Origin: Rhizophagus clarus
Lineage: Eukaryota; Glomeromycota; Glomeromycetes; Glomerales; Glomeraceae
Assembly: GCA_015698045.1 (NCBI GenBank)
Contig: BLAL01000156.1
Location: 186,001 to 250,000, forward strand
Direction of reading: 5' to 3'
Length of the DNA: 64,000 bases
In this document: piece after piece, positions 34,617 through 46,886 of the stretch
Layout: every line of letters starts with the position of its first letter
Numbering within the stretch: the first letter of the stretch is position 1
The notes under the pieces: generated by a model
Database searches by the model: none
The model's input: only the letters and a program-made list of their open reading frames with translations
Told to the model about the DNA's origin: nothing
Program-made: the position numbers and the translations under genes

Positions 34617-36371
34617 ATGTCTAAACAATATAAACAAACTGAAGAGTACATTGATGTTGATGATGAAATTCAAAATACCGCTCAACAAACTGGTTATGCC
34701 TGGGAGGAAGAATATAAACGCAGTTGGGACGTTTTACAGGAAGATGAGGATGGCAGTTTGAAACGAACTGTTGAAAATTTTCAGCATCGTATGAAGAGAA
34801 AAAAGTAAGTAATATCAATTTATTTATTTTTTTTTTATTTTTTTTTTTTTACTTTTTAATAATTAAATTATAACTTCTTTTTAGACTTTTTCGAGATACA
34901 TCAACGATTCGACGTGGGATAATACGACATATATTTTTGATAATAGATCTTTCAGAATCAATGATGGAGAAAGATCTTCGCCCTTCTCGACTAGAACTAA
35001 CTCTTTCATATGCTGAGCAATTTATTTTAGAATATTTTGATCAAAATCCAATTTCCCAACTTGGTATAATTGTAACGAAGGGTGGCATTGCGGAAAAACT
35101 TACCGATCTGACTGGTAACAAGCCAGCCTCTTACTTTGTAATATTGATGATAAATTAGAGTTAAAATAAACTTTCATTCTTATTTTCGATTAAATTAATT
35201 TTAATTTTATCTTTGTATAGGTAATCCAATGGATAATATACGAGTTTTAAAAAACAAGAAAAATACAGATACTGATGGGGAACCGTCTTTACAGAACTCT
35301 TTACAGATGGCAAGATCAACTTTGATGTAAATAATATATCAATTATACTTTAAATTTAATGTATTTATTTATTCGTTAATGATCTAAATTTGTTTAGTCA
35401 CGTTCCGGCTCATGGATCACGAGAAATACTGATAATTATGGGATCTCTTACAACTTGTGATCCAGGCGACATATATGAAACAATAGATAGTTTAGTAAAC
35501 GAAAACATTCGTGTATCAGTAGTTGGATTAGCCGCTGAGGTACAAATATGTAAATTTATGTGTAAAAAAACAAAAGGTATATATATAAATTTTCAAAAAA
35601 ACCTTTATTCTCATTAATTACACAGTTTTTTTTTAGGTACATATGGAGTAGTTTTAAATGAAGCACATTTCAAAGATTTGCTATTTGAAATTATACCACC
35701 ACCTCCAGTTTCTGTTGCTCAAAGCAAGGCCGAGTTGGTTATAATGGGATTTCCTTGCAGTGTCACTGATTCGTCGCCTTCACTTTGTGCATGGTATGAA
35801 CTTTAATTTTTGTCTTATTATAAGGAAAGTTATTCAATATTTTAACAATTTTATCTTACTATACAGTCATTCAAAACCCACGACTAACGGTTACATTTGT
35901 GCTCGATGTAATTCGAAGATTTGTGATCTGCCAACGGATTGTCCAGTGTGTGAACTTACACTTGTATCAAGTCCACACTTGGCAAGATCGTATCATCATT
36001 TATTTCCTATAGATAATTTTGTAGAAGTACCATGGAATAGGTTTGATATTATAAGTCTTTATTTGATACTATGAATCTTTTAGTTTGTTGCTTATCATGT
36101 ATTTATTAATTTATTTCTTTAGTTTGTTGCTTATCATGTATTTATTAATTTATTTCTTTATAGTGCATTTACTACACATTGTTTCTCATGTCAAATTCCT
36201 TTTCCAAGTACAATGACATCCTCATTAGGAACACGTGTTGCTCCTGACACAAGTGGACGGTATAAATGTAATAAATGCAATCAACATTTTTGTATTGACT
36301 GTGATATTTTTGTTCATGAAGTTATTCACAATTGTCCAGGATGTTTAGCAACTACTTCTTCAAATCATTAA
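34617..36371 (+). CDS. SSL1: TFIIH core subunit p44/Ssl1
   Basis: Seven exons: 34617-34804, 34885-35114, 35221-35326, 35398-35576, 35637-35793, 35867-36040, 36164-36371; 413 aa, close to the family length. An acidic N-terminus with [20 protein letters not shown] is characteristic. A von Willebrand A domain follows ([20 protein letters not shown], with Asp84, Ser86 and Ser88 at the metal-site position; later [20 protein letters not shown]). Downstream are a C4 zinc-binding region ([18 protein letters not shown]) and a C-terminal RING-like C4 region ([13 protein letters not shown] ... HNCPGC). Known role: regulates the XPD helicase within TFIIH in transcription initiation and nucleotide excision repair in the nucleus. 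The intron before the last exon carries a 39-bp duplication. Confidence 0.93.
36081..36158 (+). repeat. Perfect 39-bp tandem duplication inside the last Ssl1 intron
   Basis: The unit TAGTTTGTTGCTTATCATGT, continuing ATTTATTAATTTATTTCTT, occurs twice head to tail with no mismatch. Each copy is preceded by a pyrimidine stretch and TAG, so the duplication multiplies potential 3' splice sites ahead of the true one at 36163. Confidence 0.9.
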
Positions 36372-36548
36372 TAAATATCGATTACTTTTCTTAAAATTAA
36401 TATAATAATTTTATTAGTTATTATTTTATATAATGAAGGAAAATGTTTTTTTTTTTTAAAAAAAAAAAATATTTTTAAAAATAAAGATTATATAACTGAT
36501 AAGGATTTAATTACATGATTCTTGTAGAGTATAGGATGAAAAACTTTA

Positions 36549-36944
36549 TTAGACTTTTGGCCAATTTGTTTTTTCAGCTTCCCGTTTTAAACTTTCTCTA
36601 AAACTATTCATAAATATCTCCGTACGTTTCGCACTTTCTTCAATATAAGGAGAAGCTAATGTGAATGATTTAATATGGATGAAATGAAGTTATATTCGAT
36701 ATATTAGAAATTGAAACATATTAGAAATTGAAACATTAAAAATATATTCACTTACCTTTTTCTGTTATTCTTGATATATGTGTATGTGTTGTTGTAGCGA
36801 ACCTGTGAAAAGCTGGACTTTGTAATAACTTAAAAATTTTGAGAAATTGGTTAATTCAATTAGAAACAAGAAGAAGTTTGAACTAAACAAACTTACCTTT
36901 TCAGTTACGAATTTTGTGGACAAATGAACTAATTGAGAAATCAT
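36549..36944 (-). CDS. 75-aa protein, unknown, possibly mitochondrial
   Basis: Three exons (36944-36897, 36828-36756, 36655-36549) splice in frame to 75 codons plus stop, too short to appear as a single open frame. Text: MISQLVHLSTKFVTEK, LLQSPAFHRFATTTHTHISR, then SPYIEESAKRTEIFMNSF and a charged C-terminus ending NWPKV. The first 40 residues are basic, S/T-rich, free of acidic residues apart from one Glu, and could form an amphipathic targeting helix, consistent with mitochondrial import. No transmembrane segment. I do not recognise the family. Intron consistency at four splice sites supports a real gene. It is convergent with the Ssl1 gene, about 180 bp downstream of it. Confidence 0.68.
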
Positions 36945-37275
36945 TTTGAAAAAAGACAGAGGATAAAAATCTAATCATGACAAATTTAAATTGAATATTT
37001 GCACGTGACCTCAGTCATGTTGTTTAGACAAAAGATACAGTATTTACAAAAGTTTGCGAAAAAAAATGTTCTAGAGATTTATTTGGAATAAAATTTTCCA
37101 AAAACCTAGTTTATAAGTATATAAATTTGTTGATTTTTATTGTATATTTTTATTAAATATTAGATATGCTTTCAAAAAAAAAAAAAAAGAATAAAAAAAA
37201 TTATTGATGTATTTATTATTATTAATTATTAATAGAATTTTATATGAAAAAATTTTACTAAATCAATAAATTCAT
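36945..37275. other. Intergenic, promoter of the 75-aa gene and 3' flank of the helicase gene
   Basis: AT-rich, with an A13 run near 37174-37187. Nothing else recognised. Confidence 0.4.
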
Positions 37276-40200
37276 TTAGATTTGATAGTAACATTCATTT
37301 ATCCATTCCAAAACCTGATCAATAATTTCTTCTGCCTGTTCTAATTCAGCTTTTAACCATTCAAAATCTGCTTCTTTATGTTTTGTTGAATCTTCACTTA
37401 TTAACAATGAATTCAATGCCAATTTAACATTTTCATAATGAATATGCCTAAAAAAATCCAATAAATTAGTAAATAATGGAAAAAAATAATATAGAAATAT
37501 CAAATAATATAAATGTCAACTAACTTTAAATCATCTTCCAAATTCAAACAACTTTCAAGTTTCTCATCATCTGTAGAACGATCATTAATTGTTTTTTGCA
37601 ATAGAGTTTTAGTTTTATTCATTTCATCTTGCAGCTTAGTCAGTTCTACAACTATATCTACTGTTGAACCTTTCAGAAGCATATTATACTTGCGCACTAT
37701 TTCTGCTCCTTTATGATTAATAGTGTCTTCCCAGTAAGTTTCATTACAGCAAAAATTTCTCGCATCATTGTAAATCTTTTCCAAAATTTGGTCATGAACA
37801 AGTTGACGCGGTGTTTGTCGTCGTTCATTCGTGCGAAACCAGTATTGAATTTTTTTAACCGCTTCTAATGCTTGAGGATCTTCCTGAATTTGGCGAAACC
37901 AAACTTGGATTTTTGTGGTCAACTCTGAAACCTCTCTGGAAATTGTAAACCGTTCATCATCCTCGTCACCCTCATCATCATCTTCATTGTCATCATCGTC
38001 TTTACCAACAATAAAATTGGTATTTTGTGCACTAACATTAGCTCTTTGTGATAAGAGTTTATTTGCCTGGACATCAGTTTTAGAACTCTCTTCATTAACT
38101 ACTGATGATACAATATTCCAAAGGGAAGAATGAAATCCCTCAATAGAGTTATATTTAAGCATTACAACACCAGACTTTTCTAATTCAAGAAATCTTGATA
38201 TGCCACCCCAGTGGTAATGGACTATAACTAGCGAATCACAACCTGTTTCTTTAAGGTCATCTTTCAGAATGTTCACAAGGCGCGATATAATGCTTTCTTC
38301 TAGATATTTCTTAATCTTTCCAGAAATGGTTAGTTTATTAAAGCTTTTGAAAAGAGTAATGACTCTGAATGAAGAACTGGGTTCATTCCGGCCGATGAGA
38401 ACCAAGAGTCGTATCAATCGAAGGATAATTGTCAAGTAGTATCGTTCATCTTCACAAATCAACAATTCAAGAAGTTGTTTAATTTGTTCTATGAAATACC
38501 TAATCTCAGAACAATAATTGTCTCTATTGTAACGGTATCTACTTTGAAGGAAAAGTGGTTCTGCAGTGAATGCATCAAAGTAATTAACCAGATAAGACCG
38601 AGGAAGACAAAAATCGCAATATCCAGGACAAATTGCGAAAATCAAAGATATTTTAAACTCCATAAGAGATACAAGGTCACCAAAAGCATCAGTACTGTTT
38701 AAGTTGACCGATTTCGCGTGAGTTATAGCGTATTGAATAAATCTTTTTAGTTGTGAAATAGCTTTGATCACATAATTAGAATAAAGAGATCGAAAGAATA
38801 GTGAAAGCCGCTTTCCAACAGGAATTGCTTGATAATATCCATAGAAGTAACTAAAACCTATGGGTAAATCACCAGGATATGAAAGTGTAATTTTTTTTGA
38901 CATCTCCCAAGAAAAGTTTTCAATACCCCATTCATTTTGCAGTTGTTGAAAAACAAACATGCATTTTAACATGAGCGCAAAGTCGCCAGGATTGTCGGAC
39001 AAATCCTTTAACCATATGCTACTAGCAAGTTCATTAAGTCCATTACATGCCTGATAAGAAAGTCTAGCAATCATCATGTAAGTAACCTCTGGGCAACTTG
39101 TTTGCGGAGATTGATAGCGGAAATGAACCTTAATCAGATTTTCAGACCACCGCCTTTGTATGGGACGAACATCTACGCTTTGCTCATCTTTAAGAAGTCT
39201 GCGATGGTACAATATATCCAACTGTCGTATCACAGTGTACTGGAGGCGCGCAAGTGTCGCGCGTTGATATAGAACTGATGGAGTTGGGCTCACATGATGA
39301 TATTGACAGTTTGGCTTTTGACATGATGTAAATTTGTGGCAGATATGGGAACTTATATCCGGGATTTCTCTACCCTTTTGGTTGGCATCCAAGATGAGCT
39401 CGAAAATATACGAGGCAAGGATTCTTAAGATCGTCTGGTGCACAACATCCGTCTCGTAAACATGCCAATTATCAATTTCTTCTGCTTTTTCCACTCCACT
39501 TTTGCACTGTCTGAGAGGATGTTCAGCTAAAAGTTTCCGCTTATTAAAACGTGTTTTAACATCACTAACGAAAAAAATATTTTCAAATCTCTCGTAGGTC
39601 TCCTTAATGTTCCTGGCATTTCTAGGTCTAGTTACAACGCATATATAAGGAATGGTCAATTCCCACAACCTTATCAGGTGATTCAATCGTTCACGCCAGT
39701 ATTCGGCTTCATAATAAGATTGTGGAATCATCTTTAACCATATGTTTATTCCATGAAACTCGATGTCAAACTTTTCATTCTCATTAAAAAATTGTATGCA
39801 TTTGTGAACTCTATCGAGATCATCATTTAAATAGGCGGAGTATAACTGTAACTCTCCTATTAGAATCTTCAACTTATCAGATCTTTTCAATGACTTTGAC
39901 AATTTTACAGTGACGATCTCATTCGCCTTTAAGTGGAGACTTTTTAACTCCTCTAATATACTTTGGTCCATGGTATCCGTTATTATATGAAGTATATTGA
40001 CTTTGCATAGATCCAAGAGGCATTGTAATCCTTCGATGATATCCTTTTCATCATTTGAACGGATAAACATATCGGCAGCTTCTTTGAGCTTGCCACGTAA
40101 GTGTAGTTCTTTGGCAGCATCTTGGAATTCACCACGTTCCTCACAAACCTCCAGGAGTTCATCTGGTGCATGATCTCTCAAAAGCTCAATTTGCTCTTCA

Positions 40201-43200
40201 TGAGTTGAAAGAACAGAAAGGGCCTTTTTGCTCATTTCTTTGTTATTTTCCCGACGATAATATACGTTAACAAAACGAGTAATCCGACGGAATATCTTCT
40301 CGTCAATTCTTTCCCTATGCCTTATCACAATAAACAGGTAAATTTTAGACTATAAATGCCTTTGTAATAACATTAATTGTACATGACAACATGATAATGT
40401 CACGACTACGGACTTACCTCTGCATCAAATTGACCACTTCTTTATAAAAACCACCATCTTTATAGGCGACAACAGCTTCGGTGTACTTCCCTGCTTTTTC
40501 AAAACATTTACCTGCTTTGTCAAACACCTTGGCCTTCAGGTAACAATGTGCAGCATCCTCGAACATGTCCCATCTTTCATAAACATCTCCAGCTTCTTTA
40601 AACATGCCAATGTCCTGAATATTTATAAATCATATTGATAAGTATTAAAAAAAAAAAGTTTTTTTTTTCAGCAATTATGTTAAATACCTTATAGCATGAA
40701 GCTGCCTGAACTGGTCGTGAACACGTTTCGAAAGCTTGGGCGGCAGAAATGAAATTAGACTTGACATTTGGATCATACGAATTACTTACAAAGGATGTTC
40801 TGGCAATCTTTTGAAGATTATACGCGTGGGCTAATTTAAAACCCACTTCATTTCCGCTTTTACTAAAGCATAATTTAGCCTAAAGACAATTTTCATTACA
40901 TTAGTTAAAAACAGACTACTATTGCATTGATAATGATATTTTAAAATAAAATGATTTTCACCAGTTCATACTGTCGCCGTTCAAAGAACAACTTTCCCTT
41001 TCGATTCCATTCGTGTGAACTACTCTTCTTTACTAAGGTAGGTAAGGTATTGAGTTCTTCCAAACTTTGGATCACTTTGATCAATCCATCATGATCCCAG
41101 AATATTCGGATCGGTTCACTCAACTCAGGATCTTCATCGAAAATCCAAAGATGCTGCCTGGCCCTGGTTACGGCAACATAAAGGTGCTTGAGCTCCGAAG
41201 AAAGGATATAATGCCTCTCGTGAAGAAAGGTCTGAATCCCTTTAGTATGATCATCCAAAGCATTGAGAATTACTCGCCACTACGGCAAATGGTATATGTA
41301 CAATCGAATAAAAATATGAATATGAAATGATACAATAATGACAATATCATAATTAGTGTGATACTGTACCTTTGAACCTGCGGGTGAATGGGTAAAAAAA
41401 TTATACAACAAGACATCATTAAACTCCATGCCTTTGGCCTCAAACACTGTCATCACAATCCCGACATTGCCCACACTCTTTTTAGCTTCCTCATTACGTA
41501 CGATAATGACCTGCTCAGCACCAAATTCACTACAATTGGGCATACGCTCATCCACGGAGAAAACATCGAAAAGAAAGGTTTCAGCCTGAAATCCTTTGAA
41601 AACGATTGGCCGCGGGCCACCAACCTCGCTTTGCTCACGTGAAAGGTGGTCAATGGAGTCGGGAAAAAATTTGTGAATAAGAGAAATCACCGACGAAGCA
41701 AGTCGTAGAATTCCATTGTGGGAACGGTAATTTACGTTTAGTTCAAATTGTTTTGGTACCACGGTATTACGTCGACTATTATTGTTTTGGGGCCGATCAT
41801 GTTCCCATTTATATATCAAGGTACTTAAGTCTATATTAATAATTATGGGATTAGAAGATGACAAGGAATTATCTTATATTCCTTAAATGACATACTTTGG
41901 AACCGGAAAGAAGATCCTCGGGCAATACATTGTGCTATATCTCCGGCCATAAAAACGTTATCAACACGGTCAAAAAGCTTTAAGATAAGTGCTAAATCCA
42001 CGATTTGATTATCTTGACATTCGTCAACGTACACTTCATGAATATGCGGGCCACCAAGTGCTTTCATTTTTGCTGCCCGTAAGATGGCCAATGTTCTACG
42101 AGGAAAAATTAAAGAAATCTATAAAACTCTATACAAAGATAAAAATAAAAAAAATATTCTCCGATCTTACAGATCCACAGAATCATAATCACGTTCCCGC
42201 GCCTTCATCTTTTCATATCTCTCAAATAAATCATAAATCTCATCACGATTATAACGGAACACTGGGAATTTCTTAATGCTGATAGTCCGGTAGTCTTCTC
42301 TTGATAAGTAATTTACATCGGGATCTGTACCCTTTAGAAATTTTGTTACTCTTTTTTTTTTTCAAAAAAAAAAAGGTCTAAAATTTCAAAATAGAATATC
42401 TATATTTTTTAACATACTTTAATTACAAAGAACTCAGAATAAACCAACTCTGGATCAAATTTCTTTGTATAATAATCACTAAAATGACGCCAGTACTTTT
42501 CATAAAAGAGATCATAACTGTCAACAAAGTGATACCACGAATTTTCTGGTTTGTTATTAGGATGAAATTCTTCCTCATCATCATCAATTTCATGAACAAT
42601 TGTTTTTTGCTGTTTCTGAATATCAATGCCATAAGTTATCTGAAGCATTTTGGAAAACTGTTTATAGGTGATAAATAATGGGAAATCTTCATCTGTCAGT
42701 TCGCGGAATGAGCGTACTTCCTCCTCCTCATCTCCTTCTTCGAAGTAAGAGTTGTTATCATCGGTCTCCTCGTTACCTTCTCCCTCCTCTTCCCTCTTCC
42801 TTAGGTACTTATTAAACTCAGCCATCGACATCTTTTTCTCAGCAAATTCTGCTGACTCTCGTAACCGGTCAAAGTAGTCTTTTACTCGACGGCAAAGATT
42901 TGGGCTTACCGTAATGAATAATTGCCTTTTGTAAAAATTTCCATTAATTTTACGCGAGGATGGTGTTTTATAAAGCTGGTTATTCAGGTATGAAGCAACC
43001 AGTCTAAATACGATACATGTGGTCTTACCGGTTCCTAGAAATAATAAATTTTCAGGATAGTAAAATTTCCTTGCCTTTAATTACAATTTCTAAAACCAGG
43101 ATACTAACCCGAACGACCAATGATAATTGCTGACGTAGGGTTGTTAATTATTTCATACTCAATCTTTGATACATTGAAGGTGAAACCAGATCCACCTAGG

Positions 43201-45037
43201 ATAAGTGATTTAATCAAATTCTGCAAATAAAATATCATCAAATTATGTTTTAATTGTTTTAGTCTAAATATTGAATTAATAATGACAATCGTATCCATTT
43301 ACCTGTGATAAAGGAATAAACTTATTTGTAACAAGCATCTTGTGAACCTCTAACAGGTTTTCGTTATCCATCTCAGTACCATGCAGAACGTCATTAGTGG
43401 ACTTTGTTCCTTCATCACCATCAAAACACTTTGGTAAAATGATACCATTGCACGGCTTTTGAACTATGTACCGATAATTGTTTTCAGGAGCGTAAACTTT
43501 ATGAAGACTTTTGAGGTTATTTAATATCTTATCAATCTGACTCTGAATTTTCGTAACGGACCAAATTTTCACAAGTTGCGTAAGTGAATAACTACGAATA
43601 GAAAATCCATAATCAACCTGCCAAAGGATCTTCAAGTCATTATCAGGAAGTTTCGCTTCATAGACAGGCATATCATGATGAGGCTTTTTATTTAAACGTT
43701 CATTCTTATCATTCTTATCCCATTCACCGGACGATATACGCCCAAGCACTTTCATGACTGCTTTAGTTATTAAAGGTGATTCCAACTTTTGCATGTCTTT
43801 AACACTATCTTCACTGAGCAGAATGTCCCATGGTCCAAGTTTGTCTGAATCGTTGAATTCGAATGGAAGACGAAAACATGGTTTAAATTCACTTTCAACA
43901 TCTGAAATCTTTTCCTCTTCCATTAAATGAAAATAATATCTTTCAGGAGAAAAATTCATGAGTGCTAGTTTGTAACAAGATTCACATGGCCAAAATCCTA
44001 TCCAATCCTAAATGAGGTTGAATGAAGTTATTCAATCTATCATTACAGTACATCCAAAAAAAATTCTTTGGATCGATGATAGTCACACTTACTTTAAAGG
44101 AATCTATCTTTCGTTTCTCAAGATCACGTGAGAATTTGGGCAAATCTGATAGCTTTCGAGGAGTTTCCATACCTAAGAGGATGAAATGTTGTTGTTCATC
44201 CGTGGATAGAAATTTTAAGTCATTGGAGTTACTGACTGATCGTTTTCTGTTACCAATTTTCTCATCACTAAGCTTGACCATTTCAAACAAATCTGGTGGT
44301 AAAGAGTTCCTTTTAAAGTTTATGGTACTCTGATGATTTTTTAAAGATTCTAACAAAGACGCGCAAGCCTTATAAATAGAAAATCCTTCTGAAAGCCTAG
44401 ATGAAACATCCTTGTGGTTTGAACATTTTTTCAGAAGAGAAGCGACTGTATCCACCATATTCAACAATTCATTTTGTTCAATCTCATTGATCATGTTGAA
44501 ATCAAAAAGAATGCGTTTAAGATAGTAACGACCAGTAGAATCCGATATTAAAACTTCAAGAACACCTTTCTCGTTCAAGATTGCAGAGAAAAGAAGTTTT
44601 GTTGTCGTCTTGATCTGATTATTGTTTTTATTACTAACTGAAGAAGAAGCGGGTTTATCGTCAAAACATCGCCAGAGAAGTTCAATACAATCAAGAAGGA
44701 TCACTCTAAAGCTAAGAATATCAGAATGATGAAGATTCTTTATGAAGACGATAGTGATTAACTTTGAAAAGAGATCGAGAAGTACGGTATTCTGCAAGTT
44801 TCGGCGTCGAATAACCCGTAAAGATCCATCACGGAGAACAGAAGTGAAAATTTGCAGAGCTGATAAGTAAATATGAGGAGATTCGTATAAAAGTTGAGAT
44901 AGCTCATCAAGAAATTCCTTCAGTTTCAATCCCGACGCTTTGAAACATCGTTCTAACAACTCGTTTTGTAGTCGACCATCATTATTTTGAGGGCTCGTGA
45001 GACCTTCCAGAAGTTCAATTAGGAGTTTTTCGTCCAT
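37276..45037 (-). CDS. Large UvrD-like helicase/TPR protein, TRANK1-like
   Basis: Twelve exons: 45037-44093, 44007-43303, 43220-43109, 43034-42418, 42331-42171, 42095-41896, 41830-41370, 41279-40962, 40879-40688, 40614-40418, 40320-37525, 37447-37276; 2291 aa. N-terminal 550 residues: helical, no motif recognised. Helicase SF1 motifs follow: Walker A GRSGTGKT (585-592, split by an intron after GRSG), motif II VYVDECQD (868-875), MAGDIAQCIARGSSFRF (motif III), NVNYRSH (motif IV), EAKGMEFNDV and VAVTRARQHLW (motif VI, from 1102). A TPR-like run at about 1238-1300 (DVYERWDMFEDAAHCYLKAK) follows. A CxxxxxC, CxxH cluster (HKFTSCQKPNCQYHH, about 1630) and a DDDD/E acidic stretch lie in the C-terminal half. 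This order matches proteins annotated TPR and ankyrin repeat-containing protein 1. Biochemical function is not established for the family; whether it unwinds nucleic acid is open. Confidence 0.85.
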
Positions 45038-46886
45038 GAGGGAGAAAAGTTTTACTTATCAATATACACAATTGTTTAATGGATAAGAGTTGAAGTTTTG
45101 TAAGCAAAAGTTCAAAAAAGCTAAAAAAGCTATTGGAGAACTTTAACAACAATGACTTTACACTATGAGTAAAAGCTCCTAAACGAAGAAATTTTAAGTT
45201 AATTAATAAAATAAAAAAGGATAGAAAATGGAACAAACTAAACAAAATAAAAGTTTAGGAGTGAAAAAAAAAGGGCAAACGCGAAACTCTAACAATTAGA
45301 ATGTGTGGGAATAACTTGTATATAAAGAGTCTTATGAAAAAGTAGTACAGATAATCAGACGACCTTGTCCAGTTTTTCCGGAGTAACTTGTCGATCATTG
45401 TTATCATTGTTATCATTTTTAATCATTATTAAAATTTTTGTTTTTCTTTCTTATCAGTTGTTTTAAAAGTTGTTAAAAAATTTCTTTTTTTTTTTTTTTT
45501 TATTTTCAAATTTTTTAGGGATAAAATTTGCAGGAAAAAAAAAAAAAAAAAATTTTTTTTATTTTCGGTTTTTCACTTTTAAAAGTTTTTATAACTAGAA
45601 TATCTATCATAATGAGATAATAATGATCATAAAAGTTTTTTTCATTTTTCTTATAAAAAGGCAGGATCCGACAAGGAATCTGTTGTTTAACATTACGAAT
45701 TAGATTAAAATCTTCAAATAGTATTTGTGAATTGCAACATAGATAAAGAAATTCCCACCAACCACAATGATCACAAGACTATCAAGTGATAATAATAAAA
45801 GCTTTTAACTAATAATGAAAAGAAATACATTAAAAATTACTATATTAATACAAGCCAATAAGATCATATTTAATCTCAAGTTTTATATAACGCGTAATGA
45901 ATTTGATTTTAAACAATCACAATTTTGAAATAAAATAACCAATTTTATGATGTTATCTACATATCTGCAGTGTTTTTTTTTATGTTAATTGTGAATATTA
46001 TCATTATTGGTTGCAACAATATTTTTTCCTGCTAAATACGAATTCTCATATAAATTCATATAAATAAAAAAAAAAGCAAATGTCATAAGAAATAATACGA
46101 TATTAATGAGATCAACAAAATAAATAAATAAATATATACGCATATACTGTGTACGTACATTATCAATTCGTTTATTTCGGTATTCTGATACCTCCCTTTC
46201 AATATTGTAACTATTGGTAGATCTTGCGACTTCAAACAATTCAAAAGGTTTAGGGTCCTGTGTAGATCTTTTTTTTTACTAAAATAGGATATGTTTGTTG
46301 TATTACAAGATCTACTTAATTATCCTAATATGGGATGAGAATGCTTTTTAGCTTTTTTTAGCAATTTTTTTTTATAATTATTTACATTTTTAAATTTATT
46401 TAAAAAAAATAATATATTACATTTATAAATATCAAAAAAAAAATTTTTTTTTTACAAATCGAGCGAAATTAAATTAAGAAAAAAAAAAAAAATTTTTTTT
46501 TTTTTTGTTCTTTTTGTTCATTTTTGATTTTTTTTTCCATTATCTGTTTTGATAAAATTACATCCAGAATGTTCAAAAGTTCACAATTACTATACTATTT
46601 ATTATTACTATACATTTAATATTACAATCAAAAAAAGAAAAAAGAAAGAGAAAAAAATTACAGTAAATCACCTATCCATTTATAAAATATTCACTTTAAA
46701 TTTTTTTCTTTTCTTTTCTTTTCTTTTTGATTTCCCCCCCAAAAAAAATATTTTTTTTTTTTTGTTTTTAAAAAGTCTTTAATAATTTAAAAATAAATAA
46801 AAAAAAAGAGCCTTTTTTTTTTTTTTTTTAAATTAACTATTTTTTTGTACTTTTACTAGTTAATTTAAACCTGAATTTAAATAAAT
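45038..46886. other. Intergenic region with long homopolymers and one unassigned relic
   Basis: Contains T-runs and A-runs of 15-20 bases (45485-45560, 46480-46510, 46740-46830). A minus-strand stretch at 46260-46150 reads DPKPFELFEVARSTNSYNIE and is followed by a hydrophobic, AT-compositional segment. It has no ATG and may be a gene fragment. The promoter of the helicase gene should lie within 45038-45400; no element was identified. Confidence 0.4.

Noticed and set aside
41067..41642. Plus-strand frames of 84-87 codons inside the helicase gene
   Set aside because: They are shadows of exons whose minus-strand translation carries conserved SF1 helicase motifs.
45985..46239. An 84-codon minus-strand membrane-protein gene
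   Set aside because: No ATG at its start, and the hydrophobic part is A/T compositional; only the first 38 codons look protein-like, so it is mentioned as a possible fragment.
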